Assembly: GCF_014201355.1 (NCBI RefSeq)
Contig: NZ_JACHEG010000001.1
Coordinates: 1,426,001-1,490,000, forward strand
Source of the DNA: Aliirhizobium wenxiniae
GTDB taxonomy: Bacteria; Pseudomonadota; Alphaproteobacteria; Rhizobiales; Rhizobiaceae
Direction of reading: 5' to 3'
DNA: 64,000 nucleotides
The notes under the pieces are model-generated. The model did no database searches, was not told the origin of the DNA, and saw nothing but the letters and a program-made list of their open reading frames with translations. Positions 53,778 to 62,894 of this stretch are shown here, one piece after another; within the stretch, counting starts at the first letter, position 1; each line of letters begins with the position of its first letter. A program made the translations under genes and the position numbers.

Positions 53778-54182
53778 CAACCGGCCCGCGCCCGCAGCGG
53801 CAGGCTAACACGCGATGCGGCGGCGAGGATGATCCGCTCCGGTATGAAAATTATTCGCCTTGCCACGAAAGGACTTGGCTCGGCCGCTGGTTCGATTTCA
53901 TCCTCGCTGCAGCAAACGGTACGACAATCACCCCGTCATCGGATGGGAACCGGCTTCGCGAACCGGCACTCGTTCAACGGGTCGCAACCCGGTTTCCGGT
54001 GATGGTCGAAAAATGCGGTCGAACGGGAACTGACAAGTCTCGGGAAGACCAGATGAACCGACCGGGGCAGGCAGACCACCATCTACCTCATACCCCAATA
54101 CCCACTGCCTGCCCCATTCCCGTTTAAACCACGTCGGCCTTGGCCCGTGTGGTTATAGGTGCTTGTGGCAAGCAGGCCCCCG
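53778..54182. other. Gene-free region with several strong inverted repeats
   Basis: No plausible gene lies in these 405 bases between convergent genes. Several long pairings are visible: GCGGCGAGGATGA (53820-53832) with TCATCCTCGCTGC (53898-53910), 13 bp with one G-T; AACCGG-type arms in 53939-54005; and the 11-bp hairpin at 54064. The region could encode a structured RNA, but I could not match it to RNase P, tmRNA, SRP or 6S RNA. Confidence 0.45.
54064..54115. other. Long-loop hairpin with G-free loop
   Basis: GGGGCAGGCAG (54064-54074) and CTGCCTGCCCC (54105-54115) pair perfectly over 11 bp. The 30-base loop has no G on the plus strand. ATTCCCGTTT follows, which is not a good T-tract, so a simple terminator is doubtful. 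Confidence 0.55.
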
Positions 54183-55262
54183 CTACAACCGATGATCCGC
54201 AAACAACGGCTGATGGCCGCCGAGGAAATACCTGTCGAGATCCGCCTCCGTCACCTCGGAAAGTGTCGCCGGCTGCCATTGCGGATTGCGATCCTTGTCG
54301 ATCACCGCAGCCCGCACACCCTCGTAGAAATCATGGTTGCGCAGAAGCTCCGAAGCGACGGTGAATTCGCGCTCCAGGCATTCCACCAGGCTTGAGCTTT
54401 TCCGCCCGGCACGAAGCAATCTCAGCGTCAGCTTCAGGCTCGTCGGCGAACGCTTGGCGATGACACCCCGCGTAAAGGCGGCAAACTCGCCCTCTTCCTT
54501 TTCAAGCGCAGCAAGAATTTCCTCGACCGTATCGAAGGAGAATACGCGGTAGATCAACGCCCGCTGCCCTTCAAGCCGGCTCTCACCCGCCGCGGTCGCA
54601 AATTTGCCGATCACGACCGCGACATCCGCATCCGACGCACCGGCACCAAGCGCGCCCAGGGCTTGCACCAATTCGGCAAGCCTCTCCGACGGCACATGGT
54701 AATCCGCAAAACCTGCATAGATGGCATCCGCCGCACCGACGATCTCGCCGGTCAGCCCCATCCACGTCCCTGCCTCACCCGGCGCACGCGGCAGAAGCCA
54801 GGTCGCACCGACATCGGGCACGTAACCAATCCCCGTTTCCGGCATCGCAAGCTTCGTGCGCTCGGTCACGATACGGTGCTTGCCATGCGAGGCAACGCCT
54901 ACGCCGCCGCCCATGACGATACCGTCCATCAGCGCCACATAGGGCTTGGGGTAACGCGCGATCGTGTAATTGACCGGAAATTCCTCGCGCCAGAACAGCG
55001 CCACCTCGGGATCGCCGGCTTTGCCGAGCTGGTAGATGGCCCGGATATCACCGCCGGCGCAAAGTCCGCGCTCGCCCTCTCCGGTCAGGATCACGCAGGA
55101 AATCTCGCCATCCTCGACAAACCGCTCCATCGCCGGTTTCATCGCATGCACCATGGCAAGGTTGAGGCTGTTAAGCGCCTTCGGTCGGTTGAGCCTGATG
55201 ATCGCCGCCGACCCGATGCGGTCGAAAAGGATTTCGTCGGTCTGAACTGCACTATCGGTCAT
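54183..55262 (-). CDS. 3-hydroxyisobutyryl-CoA hydrolase-type enoyl-CoA hydratase family protein
   Basis: A 359-residue enzyme of the crotonase superfamily. GLCAGGDIRAIY and the oxyanion-hole GIVMGGGVGVASHG are present. The long C-terminal part with EFTVASELLRNHDFYEGVRA and VIDKDRNPQW is the ECH_2 module of 3-hydroxyisobutyryl-CoA hydrolase. The reaction is part of valine breakdown. A plain enoyl-CoA hydratase would be about 100 residues shorter. It stands alone, with no other valine-pathway gene nearby. Confidence 0.9.
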   Translation of the reverse strand: MTDSAVQTDEILFDRIGSAAIIRLNRPKALNSLNLAMVHAMKPAMERFVEDGEISCVILTGEGERGLCAGGDIRAIYQLGKAGDPEVALFWREEFPVNYTIARYPKPYVALMDGIVMGGGVGVASHGKHRIVTERTKLAMPETGIGYVPDVGATWLLPRAPGEAGTWMGLTGEIVGAADAIYAGFADYHVPSERLAELVQALGALGAGASDADVAVVIGKFATAAGESRLEGQRALIYRVFSFDTVEEILAALEKEEGEFAAFTRGVIAKRSPTSLKLTLRLLRAGRKSSSLVECLEREFTVASELLRNHDFYEGVRAAVIDKDRNPQWQPATLSEVTEADLDRYFLGGHQPLFADHRL

Positions 55263-55367
55263 GCCTGCCTCTGGGTGTCATTGACTGCTCCGATCATAGC
55301 GGTCAGCAAATCGGTGATGCCAGACAAAATATTGGACAGGATTGCCGCATCGGCGAGGCGGAAGTGA

Positions 55368-55403
55368 CTGGAGCGCCTTCCATGAAATGAGAAGGCGCTC
55401 CAG
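55368..55403. terminator. Strong hairpin after the RND operon
   Basis: CTGGAGCGCCTTC (55368-55380) and GAAGGCGCTCCAG (55391-55403) form a perfect 13-bp stem, 3 bases past the RND gene stop on the minus strand. The better T-tract (ATTTTATT) is on the plus strand, but the position suits the end of the RND transcript. Confidence 0.75.
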
Positions 55404-55406
55404 ATT

Positions 55407-58400
55407 TTATTCGGCAGCCATGGGCAGATCCCGGCGGCCTTCGAATAGATCACCCTGATTGGCCGGCGGGTTCTCGTTTTCGACGTCCTTCGCCTTAGGC
55501 TCGCGGCCGAAGAACAGGGCATAACCCGCCGGAAGTACCAGAAGCGTCAACACGGTGGCGACCATGATACCGCCCATCATCGCATAGGCGAGCGGTCCCC
55601 AGAACAGGCCCCAGGAGATCGGGATCAGTGCCAGCACCGCCGTCATCGCCGTCAGCATGATCGGCCGGAAACGGCGCACGGCAGCGCCGATGATCGCCTC
55701 CTGACGATGCATGCCCGCCGCGATATCCTGGTCGATCTGGTCGATCAGGATGATCGAGTTGCGGATGATGATGCCAAGCAGCGCAATCACACCGAGGATC
55801 GCCACGAAACCGAAGGGCGCACCGGTGATCAGCAGGGCCATGGCAGCCCCGATGATGCCGAGCGGACCGGTGGCCAGCACCAGCATCGCCTTGCCGAAAT
55901 GCCTCAGCTGCATCATCAGGAGCAACATGATGACGAGCAGCATGATCGGCGCCTTGGCGGCGATCGATGCCTGACTTTCGGCAGCATCCTCCGCGCCACC
56001 CTGGATCTCGATCTTGTAACCGGCCGGAAGTGCAGATCTCAGGTCGGAGATGGAATTGTAGAAGTTGATCGATGCCTGGGTCGACTCGATACCATCAGGC
56101 AGCGTTGCCTTGACGGTGATCGTCGGCAGGCGGTCGCGCCGCCATTCGATCCCCTGCTCCATGACGGGCACGACCTCGGCGATCTGCGACACCGGCACGA
56201 AGCCACCGAAATCGGTCGGCACATAGACCGACTGCACGGCAGAGAGCAGGTCGCGGGTCGTATCCGGTTCGCGCAGGACGATCGAGACTGTTTCCTCGCC
56301 ATCGCGGAAATCGGCAAGCGGAGCACCGGCGGTTGCCGCCTGCAGCATCTGCCGCACGCGCTGCGACGAGACACCCAGCGCACGGGCGCGGTCCTGATCG
56401 ATCACCAGCTTCATGCCCGGCACCGGCTCCATCCAGTCGTCATGGATCGAACCAAAGAGCGGGTTTTGATGGTAACGCTCCTTCACCTGATCGGCGATAC
56501 GGCGCACCTCAGCCTTATCCGGGCCGATGACGCGCATCTGCACCGGCCAGCCGGTCGGCGGACCAAGGAACAGGCGGTCGACCTTGCTGCGTACGGTCGG
56601 GAAATCGTCGGCGAGTATCTGCCGCAACTTGACGATCAGCCGCTCGCGCTGTTCCAGCCCCTTGGACATGATCAACAGCTGGGCATAGTTCGGATTGCGA
56701 AGCTGCTGGTCGAGCGGCAGGAAGAAGCGCGGTGCGCCTTCGCCGATGAAGGTAGCGATGAAGGTCTTGTCCTCGTCGGGCATGATCTTCTCTTCGAGAG
56801 CCTTGGCCTGACGTTCCACCTCCTCGATCGCAGTTCCTTCCGGCAGCCACATGTCGACCAGGATTTCCGGCCGCGACGATTGCGGGAAGAAGCTCTGCGG
56901 AATGAACTGAAACGACCACAAACTGCCGGCAAAGATGCCGAGTGTGGCGAGAAGAATGATCGCCTTGTGACGGACGGACCAGGTCACCGCATGCCGCACG
57001 CCGCGATACATCCGCGTATCATAGGCATCATGATGATGGCCGGTACCGGCATGGGCGCGCTGCTTGAGCAGCATATAGCCCAGCCACGGGGTAAAGTAGA
57101 CCGCCACGAACCACGAGACGACCAGCGCGATGCCGACCACATAGAACAGCGAGCGCACATATTCACCGGCGGTCGAATCCGCAAACCCGACCGGGATGAA
57201 GCCGGCGGTGGTGATCAGCGTGCCGGTCAGCATCGGAAAGGCGGTGGAGGAATAGGCGAAAGTCGCAGCCTCCAGCCGCGGCAAGCCCTCCTCGAGCTTC
57301 CGCTCCATCATCTCGACCACGATCATCGCGTCGTCGACAAGCAGGCCAAGCGCAATGATCAGCGCGCCGAGCGAGATGCGCTGCAGCTCGATGCCGAGAT
57401 AATACATGATGGCGAGTGTTGCCGAGAGCACCAGCGGGATCGCGATCGCAATCACGATGCCCGACCGCCAGCCAATCGAGATCAGCGAGACGACGAGCAC
57501 GATTGCCAGCGCCTCCATCAGCGCCTGGGTAAACTCGCCGACGGCCTCGGTCACCACTTCCGGCTGGTTGGAAATCTGGTGCACTTCCGCACCGATCGGC
57601 AGCGTTTCGGCAAACCGCTTGTACATTTCCTCGACGCTGTGGCCGACATCGGTCACCTTGAAGCCGTTGGCCATGACAATTCCGAGCTGCACGCTGTCAT
57701 GCCCGTTAAAGCGGAACTTGCGCTCGAACGGATCGACAAGCCCGTCTTTAACGGTAGCGATATCGCCCAGCCGGATGACCTGATCGCCAGCCTTGATCCG
57801 CAACTCGCGAATATCCTCCGGCGTGGTGACGCCACCTTCGACGGAAATACGAACCGAACGGTCAGCCGTCTGGACACTGCCGGATGCATCGATATCGTTT
57901 TGGCCGGCTAACGCCGTCTGGATGTCGGTGACCGTCAGGCCACGCTCAGCCAAGGCCTTGGAGGATACATCGATAAAGATCTTCTGCGGCTGGTCACCAA
58001 GGATGGTAGCCTTCTCGACACCGGGCACGGTGAGAAGCATGTCGCGCGCCTGAATGGCGAACTGCTTCAGTTCCGGATAACCGTAACCATCGCCGGTAAT
58101 CGCATGCAGGGTGATATAGGTATCACCGAATTCGTCGTTGAAATAAGGCCCGCGCAGCCCGGTCGGCAGATCCTGCTTGATGTCACTGATCTTCTTGCGC
58201 ACCTGATAGAAGGCGTCGGCCACCTCCTGAGCATTCGTGTCGCCCTTGACCTGAATGGTCGAGATCGAGAAACCGGCGCGCGTATCGGATTTGATCCAGT
58301 CGAGATGCGGAGTTTCCTGCAGCTTGCGCTCGATCTTGTTGACCACCTGGTTCTGCATCTCATCGACCGAGGCGCCTGGCCAGGCGCTCTGCACCACCAT

Positions 58401-58574
58401 GACGCGGAAGGTGAAGTCGGGATCTTCCTTCTGCCCCATGTTCATGATGCCGAGTGCACCCATGACGATGATGAGGCCGAACAGGAAGCGCGCGATGCTC
58501 GGATGGCCGATCGCCCAGCGCGAAAGGTTGAAACCGCCCTTTTGCTGCGGATGTGCCTGATTGGAGGAACTCAT
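55407..58574 (-). CDS. RND family efflux pump permease
   Basis: A 1055-residue inner-membrane transporter of the AcrB/HAE-like RND family. The first helix is at about residues 28-48. The long periplasmic loop begins EDPDFTFRVMVVQSAWPGAS, and helix 4 holds GLLVDDAMIVVEMMERKLEEG with the proton-relay aspartates. A second half repeats the layout (LLGIIIRNSIILIDQIDQD). It exports drugs or other amphiphiles with the adaptor encoded 27 bases upstream. No outer-membrane channel gene is present. Confidence 0.95.
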   Translation of the reverse strand: MSSSNQAHPQQKGGFNLSRWAIGHPSIARFLFGLIIVMGALGIMNMGQKEDPDFTFRVMVVQSAWPGASVDEMQNQVVNKIERKLQETPHLDWIKSDTRAGFSISTIQVKGDTNAQEVADAFYQVRKKISDIKQDLPTGLRGPYFNDEFGDTYITLHAITGDGYGYPELKQFAIQARDMLLTVPGVEKATILGDQPQKIFIDVSSKALAERGLTVTDIQTALAGQNDIDASGSVQTADRSVRISVEGGVTTPEDIRELRIKAGDQVIRLGDIATVKDGLVDPFERKFRFNGHDSVQLGIVMANGFKVTDVGHSVEEMYKRFAETLPIGAEVHQISNQPEVVTEAVGEFTQALMEALAIVLVVSLISIGWRSGIVIAIAIPLVLSATLAIMYYLGIELQRISLGALIIALGLLVDDAMIVVEMMERKLEEGLPRLEAATFAYSSTAFPMLTGTLITTAGFIPVGFADSTAGEYVRSLFYVVGIALVVSWFVAVYFTPWLGYMLLKQRAHAGTGHHHDAYDTRMYRGVRHAVTWSVRHKAIILLATLGIFAGSLWSFQFIPQSFFPQSSRPEILVDMWLPEGTAIEEVERQAKALEEKIMPDEDKTFIATFIGEGAPRFFLPLDQQLRNPNYAQLLIMSKGLEQRERLIVKLRQILADDFPTVRSKVDRLFLGPPTGWPVQMRVIGPDKAEVRRIADQVKERYHQNPLFGSIHDDWMEPVPGMKLVIDQDRARALGVSSQRVRQMLQAATAGAPLADFRDGEETVSIVLREPDTTRDLLSAVQSVYVPTDFGGFVPVSQIAEVVPVMEQGIEWRRDRLPTITVKATLPDGIESTQASINFYNSISDLRSALPAGYKIEIQGGAEDAAESQASIAAKAPIMLLVIMLLLMMQLRHFGKAMLVLATGPLGIIGAAMALLITGAPFGFVAILGVIALLGIIIRNSIILIDQIDQDIAAGMHRQEAIIGAAVRRFRPIMLTAMTAVLALIPISWGLFWGPLAYAMMGGIMVATVLTLLVLPAGYALFFGREPKAKDVENENPPANQGDLFEGRRDLPMAAE

Positions 58575-58601
58575 TGGGTTGTCCTTTTCAGCGCAGGGCG
58601 A

Positions 58602-59756
58602 TTAAGGCTGTATCGAAGCGGTGGACTGGCTGGACGTGCGGCCGAAGCGCGAGGCGACCGTCTCGGGCAGCTTGACCTTCAAGCCGTCGCGCATGAACTG
58701 CGTACCGGCAGAGACCACGAGATCACCCTTGGCAAGCCCTTCGGAGACGCGGGCAACGCTGTCGCCATAACCGGCGACCTTGACGGCGCGGGAACTGACC
58801 TCGCCCTTGTCGCGCTCGACGATCCAGACGACCGGCTTGCCGTCCTTCTGGGCAAGCGCTGCGAGCGGCACGCCGAAGGTCGGCACCACATTGTCCTCGA
58901 CCGCATCGATCGTCGCCGTCATGCCGATCAGCACGCGGTCGTCGGCTGGAAGGCTGACGCGGACGGCAAAGGTACGGGACTGGGCATCGGCGCTGCCGGC
59001 CACTTCGCGAACCTTGCCCTCAAGCACCAGGTCCCTTGCTGACCAGAAGCTGGCCTTGACTGTCTTGCCCGGCTTGAAATGGGCGATGTCCGTTTCCGGC
59101 ACCGCGATCTGCACTTCCTTCTCGCCGTCGACGGCGACGGCAACCACGGTAGTACCGGCGCTGACGACCTGGCCGACATCGGCGCTGACAGTCGTCACGA
59201 TTCCGTTCTGTGTCGCTTTCAACTCGGTATAGGCGACCTGGTTCTGCGCTTCTTCGAGCGCCGATTCAGCCGATTGCAGCTGTGATTGCGCCTGATCGGC
59301 GGCAAGTTGCGCCTGTTCGAGCTGCGATTGCGAGGTCACGCTCTTTTCCGCCAGCGTTTCGGCGCGCTTGCGGGCAAGCCCGGTAATCTCAACCTGCTTC
59401 TGCGCCGAGGTAAGATCGGCATCTGCGCGGCGGACCGAAAGCTGGTAATCGACAGCATCAAGCCTTGCGAGAATGGTGCCGGGCTCAACCCTGTCACCCA
59501 CATCGACAAGGCGCTCGGTGATCTTGCCGGCAACGCGGAAGCCGAGATTCATCTCGGTCCGGGCACGTACGGAACCGGAATAGACGAGGCTGCGGCCGAT
59601 CTCCGGTCCGCCGATCTCGACGACCTTCACCGGCCGGACGGGGTCAGGTGCCTCAACCTTTTTCTCTTCCGAGCAGGCCGTAAGGGCGCTGAGGGCGACT
59701 GCGACAAGCAGCCCTTTTGCGAAAACGCAAGAACGTCGAATATTGATCACTGACAT
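58602..59756 (-). CDS. RND efflux periplasmic adaptor (membrane fusion) lipoprotein
   Basis: A 384-residue adaptor. The signal has a lipobox LTAC with the lipidated cysteine at residue 28. The barrel-sandwich and hairpin region contains DVGDRVEPGTILARLDAVDY, a long coiled coil (about residues 100-170, with AADQAQSQLQSAESALEEAQ) and ATQNGIVTTVSADVGQVV. It links the RND pump to an outer-membrane channel. ATG 59756 has GGGAGTGG upstream. It forms an operon with the pump gene; the TetR gene upstream is on the same strand. Confidence 0.94.
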   Translation of the reverse strand: MSVINIRRSCVFAKGLLVAVALSALTACSEEKKVEAPDPVRPVKVVEIGGPEIGRSLVYSGSVRARTEMNLGFRVAGKITERLVDVGDRVEPGTILARLDAVDYQLSVRRADADLTSAQKQVEITGLARKRAETLAEKSVTSQSQLEQAQLAADQAQSQLQSAESALEEAQNQVAYTELKATQNGIVTTVSADVGQVVSAGTTVVAVAVDGEKEVQIAVPETDIAHFKPGKTVKASFWSARDLVLEGKVREVAGSADAQSRTFAVRVSLPADDRVLIGMTATIDAVEDNVVPTFGVPLAALAQKDGKPVVWIVERDKGEVSSRAVKVAGYGDSVARVSEGLAKGDLVVSAGTQFMRDGLKVKLPETVASRFGRTSSQSTASIQP

Positions 59757-59823
59757 GGCCCCCACTCCCGGTGGCGATTGGATATGGCGTCCTGCGACAC
59801 CGGCTTTTGATTTCGAGATGTTT

Positions 59824-60426
59824 TTATTTCAGCGCCCTGATGGCGAAATCGACCAGATCGGCCGGCGTCGTGCGACGGTTCTCGATCAGGCATTCGGCGA
59901 TGATCTGCGGGTGACAGAGCGTCACCGTACTATCACAAAGACATTCCGCGGCAGCGTCTGCATCTTGAGCGCGAAACTCACCGGCGACAATACCCTCGCG
60001 GATGATGCCGGCAACGATCGCGCGCATCTGCATGATGTGGTCCTCGATCACCGACCACTGCTCCTGAATGGCGACGATTACCATCTCATGCACCTTGTTC
60101 TCATGCAGCAAGGTCTCAACTGTGATGGCGTGCTGCTGCAGGAAATGATCGCGTATCCGCTCTGCGGCACTTACAGGTCGCGCGGCATTTTCCAGCGCAA
60201 CTGCACGGCCGGAATTCAACAGCCTGTCAGCCAGCGCCCGGTGAATCTCAGACTTGGACGAGAAGAACCGATAGATGTTTGCCGGCGACATCCCAAGATC
60301 CTTGGCAATGTCGGCAACATTCGTCTTCGAATAACCGTAGTGCTTGAACAGCCGCTCGGCAGCTTCAAGAATCCGGTGAATGTTTTCCTGACGTACGGTC
60401 TCTGCCTGAATGTCGGCGCTATCCAT
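59824..60426 (-). CDS. TetR family regulator of the RND efflux operon
   Basis: A 200-residue repressor. The helix-turn-helix is at about residues 16-65 (NVADIAKDLGMSPANIYRFF), and the C-terminal domain (AAECLCDSTVTLCHPQIIAEC) matches a TetR group linked to RND pumps. It is the first gene of a same-strand series TetR-adaptor-pump, with a 67-base gap to the adaptor gene. A 40-base perfect palindrome lies 11 bases upstream of its start, so it probably represses the whole unit including itself. Confidence 0.92.
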   Translation of the reverse strand: MDSADIQAETVRQENIHRILEAAERLFKHYGYSKTNVADIAKDLGMSPANIYRFFSSKSEIHRALADRLLNSGRAVALENAARPVSAAERIRDHFLQQHAITVETLLHENKVHEMVIVAIQEQWSVIEDHIMQMRAIVAGIIREGIVAGEFRAQDADAAAECLCDSTVTLCHPQIIAECLIENRRTTPADLVDFAIRALK

Positions 60427-60437
60427 AAGTCCTCACA

Positions 60438-60477
60438 AATTACGACTGACGAATTTTCATTTTCGTCAGTCGTAATT
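60438..60477. promoter_or_regulatory. Forty-base palindromic operator of the RND TetR
   Basis: AATTACGACTGACGAA (60438-60453) and TTCGTCAGTCGTAATT (60462-60477) are perfect 16-base inverted arms around an 8-base A/T-rich centre. The site covers the expected promoter of the TetR-adaptor-pump unit. Its length could hold two TetR dimers. Confidence 0.8.
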
Positions 60478-60582
60478 CAAAAGCGGAAAACTGTCAACCT
60501 GCGCTTGAGGCGGTGAAACCTTTGAGTGTGCGAAAGAGGCAGGAAAAGAGGGCGGCCCAACCCCGCCGGCCGCCCTCCCTGC

Positions 60583-60855
60583 TCACCGGCCCGAATGCGG
60601 TCCGATGAGGCTGGTGATCTCCGTCACGCGGTCCGCCGGAAACCCACCCTCTCTGGCGTGACGATAGACCGCCTCGGCGCTTTCGGCTTCATGGACGCAA
60701 TACATCTTGTCGCCGGTCACATAGCTGGTGATCCAGGTATAGGGTTCACCCAGTCCATCGACGACCGCGTTCGACTTGGCCGAAATTTCCTTCAATGTCT
60801 GCTGATCCATGCTTCCAAGACCAGGAATGTTTCGCTCGATGACGAATTGAGGCAT
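60583..60855 (-). CDS. DUF4242 small protein
   Basis: A 90-residue ferredoxin-like-fold protein of the DUF4242 family, one member of which was described as nickel-binding in Streptomyces. The start MPQFVIERNIPG and the core WITSYVTGDKMYCVHEAES are typical, with the His of the latter a possible metal ligand. The function is unknown. It lies on the same strand as the secreted protein gene upstream (79 bases). Confidence 0.82.
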   Translation of the reverse strand: MPQFVIERNIPGLGSMDQQTLKEISAKSNAVVDGLGEPYTWITSYVTGDKMYCVHEAESAEAVYRHAREGGFPADRVTEITSLIGPHSGR

Positions 60856-60934
60856 TGCGGTATCCTTTCATGAGTTGAAATTGAGGCATGCTGGCAGTTC
60901 CGCATGGCGCCCGGGCCAGCAGCTAACCCACCGG

Positions 60935-61420
60935 TCAACCATGCGCGTGCTCGCAGCTGACATTCGGATTCATGTCTGCAAACGCCCCTTTGGGGTTCTT
61001 GCGCCAGGCCCAGACATGCAGCTCGTAGAAAGCCGGCAGCCCATATCGATTGGGCGCTCCGGTCAGACTGAAGAGTTGCCCCTCCAGATTGGCCGGTCCC
61101 TTGGTCGTGATATATTCCACCGCCACCAGTTCCATCCGCCCTCGGGCATCAGGCTCATACATCACCGCCTCGGGCCTGGAGAGATCGATCGCCTCGTCCT
61201 TGATCAGGTCGGCATTGACATAATGGATGCCCATCGCCCCGCCATCCACGCCACTCGTGCAGGGGATCGGTGAATAGCCCTCCTTCACCGCCTGTTTCAC
61301 ATCCTTGAACCGGGCATTTGCCTCCCGCACCTTGTCGGGCAGGCCAGCGCCGGCTGTGGCGACTGCAGGCAATGCGGCCGATACGAGAAGCATTGCCAAC
61401 AACGTTTTTATTCGCGTCAT
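60935..61420 (-). CDS. Secreted hypothetical protein
   Basis: A 161-residue protein with a Sec signal peptide at about residues 1-23 (MTRIKTLLAMLLVSAALPAV, then ATAGA). The mature protein has two cysteines, one early (SPIPCTSG) and one near the C-terminus (NVSCEHAHG), which could form a disulfide. DLSRPEAVMYEPDARGRMEL is its most distinctive stretch. I do not recognise a characterised family. ATG 61420 has TTGGAG 9 bases upstream; the frame open to 61546 is not needed. Confidence 0.75.
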   Translation of the reverse strand: MTRIKTLLAMLLVSAALPAVATAGAGLPDKVREANARFKDVKQAVKEGYSPIPCTSGVDGGAMGIHYVNADLIKDEAIDLSRPEAVMYEPDARGRMELVAVEYITTKGPANLEGQLFSLTGAPNRYGLPAFYELHVWAWRKNPKGAFADMNPNVSCEHAHG

Positions 61421-61600
61421 GCGTGTCATCTCCAAAAAATGTGCTTGATACCGGACACCCCGCCCGGATGGCGCATTTCTAGGGAAGACGGCGCGCCGCG
61501 CATCTCCCACGCGGGGGATGAACAATATTTTCCGAAACATTATCACAATTGCAGATTGTCAAGATTGACCGCCATGGTGCGGCAGGCGCAGGATCATCGC

Positions 61601-62737
61601 ATGGACCACAAGCTGTCTGAAATCATCGGCGCGATTTACGACTGCGTCGCCAGCGAGGCGTCGTGGCCCAATGCCATGCGGCTGATCAACGAAAGGATCG
61701 ACGGATTCCTGACTACGATCGCCGTCTTCGATACAAGGACAAGATCTGCCAGCCTCGCCCAGATTGCATGCGACGACGAAGAAGCCATACGCACCCTGGT
61801 CCGATATGCGAAGGATGTGCCCTTCTTCCACCTCCTGCACCAGATGGAACTTGACGAGCCGGATACGCTGGAGCGAATGTTCGCGCTTTATGGCCCGGAC
61901 GGCGAAGACGTCTGGCAGCGCGGCGATCTCTATCGCAATTTCCACTCTCGTTATGGCGTTCTGAACTCGATCGACATGGCGATCCTGAAACGACCGCAAC
62001 GTGTCGGCACGATCAATATTTCGGTCAAATACCAGCCGAAAGACCCGGAAATATTCAATCTCCTTGGCCTGCTCGGCCCGCATATAAGGCGAGCGGTAAC
62101 CATCCACGACATGCTGGAGATCGAGCGGGACCGTAGCGCGGTTCTTCGCCAGGTGATTAACGCACTCGACCATGCGGTCTTCATCGTCGCCGACGACATG
62201 TCGATCCTCTTTGCAAACGAGACTGCTGAAGCAAGATTGCGCGAACAACATGTCCTGCGCGCCCATGCCGGCAAGCTGACCTGCCTGAACGAGTATGCCT
62301 GCAACGCGTTATCGACCGCTGTCTTGCTTGGTGCGCGCAATGAGATCAAGCTCGGCGCCGCCGGCATCGACGTTCCGCTTGGCTCAAGCGAACGGCCGGC
62401 AGTTGCGCATGTCCTGCCTCTCCAGCGCCGCCGGGAAAGTGGCGGGTACGAGCGCAATGCAGCCGCCGCAATTTTCGTAGCCGCGGCAGGAACCGTGACA
62501 CAGACCGCGCTGGAAGCCGTCGCGGCGTTATTTGCACTGACGCCGGCCGAGCGGCGCGTGGTCGGTTATGTTGCCGAAGGCCTGACACGCAACCAGATTG
62601 CCGAAGCGCAGGGCGTCTCCGATGGGACGGTCAAATCCCAACTGGGCGCAGTCTACGATAAGACGGGCGCTTCAGATCAGCGCAGCCTTCAGCAACTGAT
62701 ACGGGAATTGACGCCGCCAGTACAAAGAAACGTTTAG
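61601..62737 (+). CDS. LuxR family transcriptional regulator
   Basis: A 378-residue regulator. The C-terminal LuxR helix-turn-helix reads LTPAERRVVGYVAEGLTRNQ and continues SDGTVKSQLGAVYDKTGASD (about residues 312-365). The rest contains a PAS-like part (about residues 190-240, ALDHAVFIVADDMSILFANE) and an N-terminal region of unknown fold; there is no receiver or autoinducer domain. ATG 61601 has GCAGGATC upstream; ATG 61574 is in frame. It is divergent from the secreted protein gene and upstream of the PAS-PAS kinase. Confidence 0.88.
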   Translation: MDHKLSEIIGAIYDCVASEASWPNAMRLINERIDGFLTTIAVFDTRTRSASLAQIACDDEEAIRTLVRYAKDVPFFHLLHQMELDEPDTLERMFALYGPDGEDVWQRGDLYRNFHSRYGVLNSIDMAILKRPQRVGTINISVKYQPKDPEIFNLLGLLGPHIRRAVTIHDMLEIERDRSAVLRQVINALDHAVFIVADDMSILFANETAEARLREQHVLRAHAGKLTCLNEYACNALSTAVLLGARNEIKLGAAGIDVPLGSSERPAVAHVLPLQRRRESGGYERNAAAAIFVAAAGTVTQTALEAVAALFALTPAERRVVGYVAEGLTRNQIAEAQGVSDGTVKSQLGAVYDKTGASDQRSLQQLIRELTPPVQRNV

Positions 62738-62827
62738 TAATGAGTTGTTCAAGTTAATGGCCGTTTTTCTGGCAGGCTCCCGGATAAAGTGGTATCACCA
62801 AAATACAGCGTAAATTGAGATAATGCG

Positions 62828-62852
62828 GGAACGTAATTTCGGTTTGTGCGTT
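62828..62852 (+). promoter_or_regulatory. EcfG-type promoter of the PAS-PAS kinase, exact match
   Basis: GGAAC (62828-62832), a 16-base spacer and CGTT (62849-62852), 42 bases before the first ATG of the kinase gene. This places the kinase in the general stress regulon encoded at 14581-16313. Confidence 0.8.
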
Positions 62853-62894
62853 ACGTAGCGCCCAGCCGCGAATAGAGTGCGGCTTCGGGGGGAA

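Noticed and set aside
53886..53912. GGTTCGATTTC resembling a tRNA T-arm
   Set aside because: No cloverleaf can be drawn: the flanking T-stem, anticodon arm and acceptor ends do not pair in the right places. The bases are better explained by the 13-bp stem with 53820-53832.
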